The notes under the pieces: generated by a model
What the model was told of the DNA's origin: nothing
Databases searched by the model: none
Seen by the model: the letters and a program-made list of their open reading frames with translations, nothing else
In this document: piece by piece, positions 6,924 to 8,642 of the stretch
Layout of the letters: each line of letters starts with the position of its first letter
Numbering within the stretch: the stretch's first letter is position 1
Assembly: GCA_947455285.1 (NCBI GenBank)
Contig: CANGOK010000138.1
Span: 1-8,642 of the forward strand
Direction: 5' to 3'
DNA length: 8,642 nucleotides
Origin: Beijerinckiaceae bacterium
GTDB lineage: Bacteria; Pseudomonadota; Alphaproteobacteria; Rhizobiales; Beijerinckiaceae
Program-made: the position numbers and the translations under genes

Positions 6924-6947
6924 GGGGTCGTCGCACGCGGCGGCCCC
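6924..6947 (+). promoter_or_regulatory. GC-rich intercistronic hairpin between binding-protein and ATPase genes
   Basis: Bases 6924-6933 pair with 6938-6947 in a 10-bp stem (eight Watson-Crick and two G-U pairs) closed by a CACG tetraloop. It starts 8 bases after the binding-protein stop codon and ends 3 bases before the GAGGG ribosome site of the ATPase gene. No T-tract follows, so it is not a standard intrinsic terminator. By analogy with other importer operons it may protect the upstream mRNA from 3' exonucleases or attenuate expression, keeping binding protein in excess. The structure is seen in sequence; the function is inferred. Confidence 0.55.
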
Positions 6948-6959
6948 TTCGAGGGTTCC

Positions 6960-7742
6960 ATGCTAACCACTCCGCCGGTCATTTCCTTCAGAGGCGTCGA
7001 TCAGGTCTTCACACGTGACGACGGAGCCACCGTCACCGCGCTGCAAAACCTGAGTTTCGACATCGGAAAACATGAATTCGTCGCCGTGCTGGGCCCCTCG
7101 GGCTGCGGCAAGTCCACTTTGCTGCGCCTGATCGCGGGCCTCGCATTTCCAACTGGCGGCGAAGTGGCGATCTATGGCGCCAAGGTGACGGAGCCACGCG
7201 ACGAAATCGGCATCGTCTTCCAGCGTCCGACGCTGCTGCCGTGGTTCGACGTGCTCGGCAATGTCACCTTTCCCTTCCGCCACAAATATGGCCGCGTAAC
7301 GCAAGCCGAAAAAGACCGCGCCTACGACCTTCTGAAGCTCGTCGGGCTCGAGCAATTCGCCAAAGCGCGCGTGGAGCAACTATCCGGCGGCATGCAGCAA
7401 CGCGTGGGAATCGCGCGGGCGTTGCTGCTCGATCCAGACATTCTTCTCATGGATGAACCTTTCTCTGCTCTCGACGCGCTGAGCCGTGACGAGATGAGCT
7501 TCGAACTGCTGCGCATCTGGACGGAAAGGCCGAAGACTGTGCTCTTCATCACCCATTCGATCCCCGAAGCCGTGCTGCTCGCCGACCGCATCATCGTGAT
7601 GACGCCTCGCCCCGGAGCCGTCCGCGAATTGCTGCAGGTGGAAGTTCCCCGTCCCCGTTCCTTCGACTCTCTCTCGGATCCCCGGTTCAATGCCCTCGCC
7701 AATCACATCCGCTCGCGCCTCTTCACCCGCCATGCGGCTTGA
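6960..7742 (+). CDS. ABC transporter ATP-binding protein (nitrate/sulfonate/taurine importer type)
   Basis: The 260-residue cytoplasmic ATPase has every ABC motif: Walker A GPSGCGKST (45-53), Q-loop Gln88 in VFQRPTLLPW, signature LSGGMQQR (141-148), Walker B ILLMDEPF (161-168), D-loop SALD (169-172) and H-loop His199 in ITHSIPEA. The LLPWFDVLGNV stretch after the Q-loop is typical of the TauB/SsuB/NrtD subfamily, which powers uptake with NMT1-like binding proteins. The length is normal (about 250-270). ATG 6960 is chosen because GAGGG lies 4 bases upstream; the frame stays open back to 6834, but that would run into the binding-protein gene and the hairpin. It should be active, with no missing catalytic residue. 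It drives the adjacent permease. Confidence 0.95.
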   Translation: MLTTPPVISFRGVDQVFTRDDGATVTALQNLSFDIGKHEFVAVLGPSGCGKSTLLRLIAGLAFPTGGEVAIYGAKVTEPRDEIGIVFQRPTLLPWFDVLGNVTFPFRHKYGRVTQAEKDRAYDLLKLVGLEQFAKARVEQLSGGMQQRVGIARALLLDPDILLMDEPFSALDALSRDEMSFELLRIWTERPKTVLFITHSIPEAVLLADRIIVMTPRPGAVRELLQVEVPRPRSFDSLSDPRFNALANHIRSRLFTRHAA

Positions 7743-7755
7743 CGCGACCTGCACC

Positions 7756-8529
7756 ATGCGTCGTGCACTGGCTTTCATCGACCGCTTTGCGCCAGCGTTC
7801 GCCTTCATCGGCCTGCTGGTCGCATGGGAGCTCGGCTGCCGAGTGTTCAAAGTGCCGGCATTCCTGCTGCCTGCTCCCTCAATGATCGTGGCGGGAGCGC
7901 GCGAGCAGACGCTGGCCATCTGGAGCACACATTTATGGGCGACGATGCGCGTCGCGCTCATGGGATATGCGGTGGCGATCTGTATTTCGATCCCGCTGGC
8001 TGTGGCGCTCGCGTCGTCGAAGACGCTGGCGCGCACCCTCTACCCCATGATCGTGGTGGTCCACTCGACGCCCATCGTGGCTATCGCGCCAATCATTGTC
8101 GTGACGCTGGGCGCCTCCGATCTGCCACGCGTCGTGATCACTTTTCTCATAACCTTCTTCCCCATCGTGGTGACGACGACTACGGGCTTGCTCGCTACGC
8201 CCGAGGAGTTGATCGAGCTATCTCGCTCCTTGCGCGCCGATCGTGCGCGGGAGATGCTGAACATTCGGCTCCCTTATGCGCTCCCATACATTTTCAGCGC
8301 ATTGAAGATTTCGACGACGCTGGCTGTCGTCGGCGCCGTGGTGGCTGAATTCGTCGCGGCTGAGCAAGGACTCGGATATTTCATCCAGTTCGCGACTTCG
8401 TTCTTTAAGATCAACCAGAGCTTCGCTGCATTGATTTTTCTGGTGGCGATGAGTTTGGCCTTCTTCCAGCTCATCAGCCTAGTCCAGCGTGTCTTCGCGC
8501 CGTGGTCGCTGCCGAAATCGGAGCGGTGA
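7756..8529 (+). CDS. ABC transporter permease (binding-protein-dependent, TauC/SsuC-like)
   Basis: The 257-residue inner-membrane protein has about six hydrophobic segments (roughly 12-31, 64-85, 97-119, 126-146, 183-202 and 223-246). Family-typical features are WELGCRVFKVPAFLLPAPS after the first helix and the cytoplasmic coupling (EAA-type) loop ELIELSRSLRAD at 151-162 that contacts the ATPase, followed by RLPYALPYIFSALKI. Permeases of this type translocate ligand delivered by NMT1-like binding proteins. The start is uncertain: ATG 7756 lies 13 bases after the ATPase stop, while in-frame ATG 7732 would overlap the ATPase gene by 11 bases and add eight residues. Neither has a good ribosome site. 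I prefer 7756 because MRRALAFIDRFAP resembles usual permease N-termini. The subunit may work as a homodimer or pair with the product of the frame that begins at 8526. Confidence 0.93.
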   Translation: MRRALAFIDRFAPAFAFIGLLVAWELGCRVFKVPAFLLPAPSMIVAGAREQTLAIWSTHLWATMRVALMGYAVAICISIPLAVALASSKTLARTLYPMIVVVHSTPIVAIAPIIVVTLGASDLPRVVITFLITFFPIVVTTTTGLLATPEELIELSRSLRADRAREMLNIRLPYALPYIFSALKISTTLAVVGAVVAEFVAAEQGLGYFIQFATSFFKINQSFAALIFLVAMSLAFFQLISLVQRVFAPWSLPKSER

Positions 8530-8642
8530 ACGAATTCACGCTCGCAACCACAGAAAGGAACACAGGCTCTGAATTGGTCCAGCCAGCCAAGCACGGGAGT
8601 AGAAGCAGTCAGCGCCAAAGGCGTCGGTCATTGCTCCTTCAA
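8526..8642 (+). CDS. Possible start of a further operon gene, truncated by the window end (perhaps a second permease)
   Basis: A GTG at 8526 overlaps the permease stop as GTGA, and its frame stays open for 39 codons to the last base. The encoded N-terminus is polar, becomes strongly basic (SQRQRRR) and then turns hydrophobic (SLLLQ). This is the pattern of a cytoplasmic tail leading into a first membrane helix under the positive-inside rule. GGAG at 8520-8523 is a weak ribosome site with only 2 bases of spacing; TTG 8574 is an alternative in-frame start with AAAGGAA 13 bases upstream. Importers of this type sometimes carry two permease genes in tandem. The fragment is too short for a family call, and an open frame of this length can occur by chance in GC-rich DNA. 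Confidence 0.4.
   Translation, partial: MNEFTLATTERNTGSELVQPAKHGSRSSQRQRRRSLLLQ

Noticed and set aside
6340..6936. 198-residue minus-strand frame opposite the binding-protein gene
   Set aside because: Low-complexity His/Arg-rich composition, no family resemblance, and fully covered by a confident gene on the other strand.
7380..8036. 218-residue minus-strand frame spanning the ATPase-permease junction
   Set aside because: It overlaps two well-supported genes and has no domain or ribosome-site support.
1..8642. CRISPR arrays, insertion sequences, tRNA or rRNA genes
   Set aside because: No regularly spaced repeats, transposase genes, terminal inverted repeats or RNA gene signatures were seen; nearly all sequence is accounted for by conserved coding regions.

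Overview
The window is GC-rich and densely packed. All supported genes lie on the + strand, are separated by short gaps or small overlaps, and mostly follow strong Shine-Dalgarno sequences. Protein-level similarity recalled from known families, together with the codon and GC style, points to an alphaproteobacterium, probably of the Hyphomicrobiales type. This is an inference, because no marker gene is present.

Region 1 (1-4206) is a three-gene unit. It holds the C-terminal end of a DUF2126/transglutaminase-like protein, a fused circularly permuted ATP-grasp and alpha-E (DUF403) protein, and a bacterial transglutaminase-like cysteine peptidase/amidase. The genes overlap by 11 and 4 bases, so they are almost certainly co-translated. 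Comparative genomics of these families predicts a peptide or amide ligation system (ATP-grasp) paired with thiol-dependent amide cleavage or transfer (transglutaminase fold). Its substrate is not known.

Region 2 (4207-4386) is a 180-base spacer that separates the two modules. It has a weak candidate sigma-70-type promoter and no convincing terminator.

Region 3 (4387-8642) looks like a nutrient-scavenging module. It contains an isopenicillin-N-synthase-family Fe(II)/2-oxoglutarate oxygenase with a complete iron triad, followed 2 bases later by a small VOC (glyoxalase-fold) protein. A complete ABC importer of the NMT1/nitrate-sulfonate-taurine type follows, with a secreted binding protein, an ATPase and a permease. 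The permease stop overlaps a GTG start that opens a further frame running off the window. Its basic N-terminus would fit a second permease, but too little is visible to be sure.

Two regulatory signals stand out. A near-consensus sigma-54 (-24/-12) promoter sits just upstream of the binding-protein gene, which suggests nitrogen-type or activator-dependent control of uptake. A 10-bp GC-rich hairpin lies between the binding-protein and ATPase genes and could set binding protein in excess over the membrane components. Together the oxygenase, VOC protein and importer suggest uptake and oxidative breakdown of a small nitrogen-containing (perhaps heterocyclic) compound, but the ligand cannot be read from sequence.
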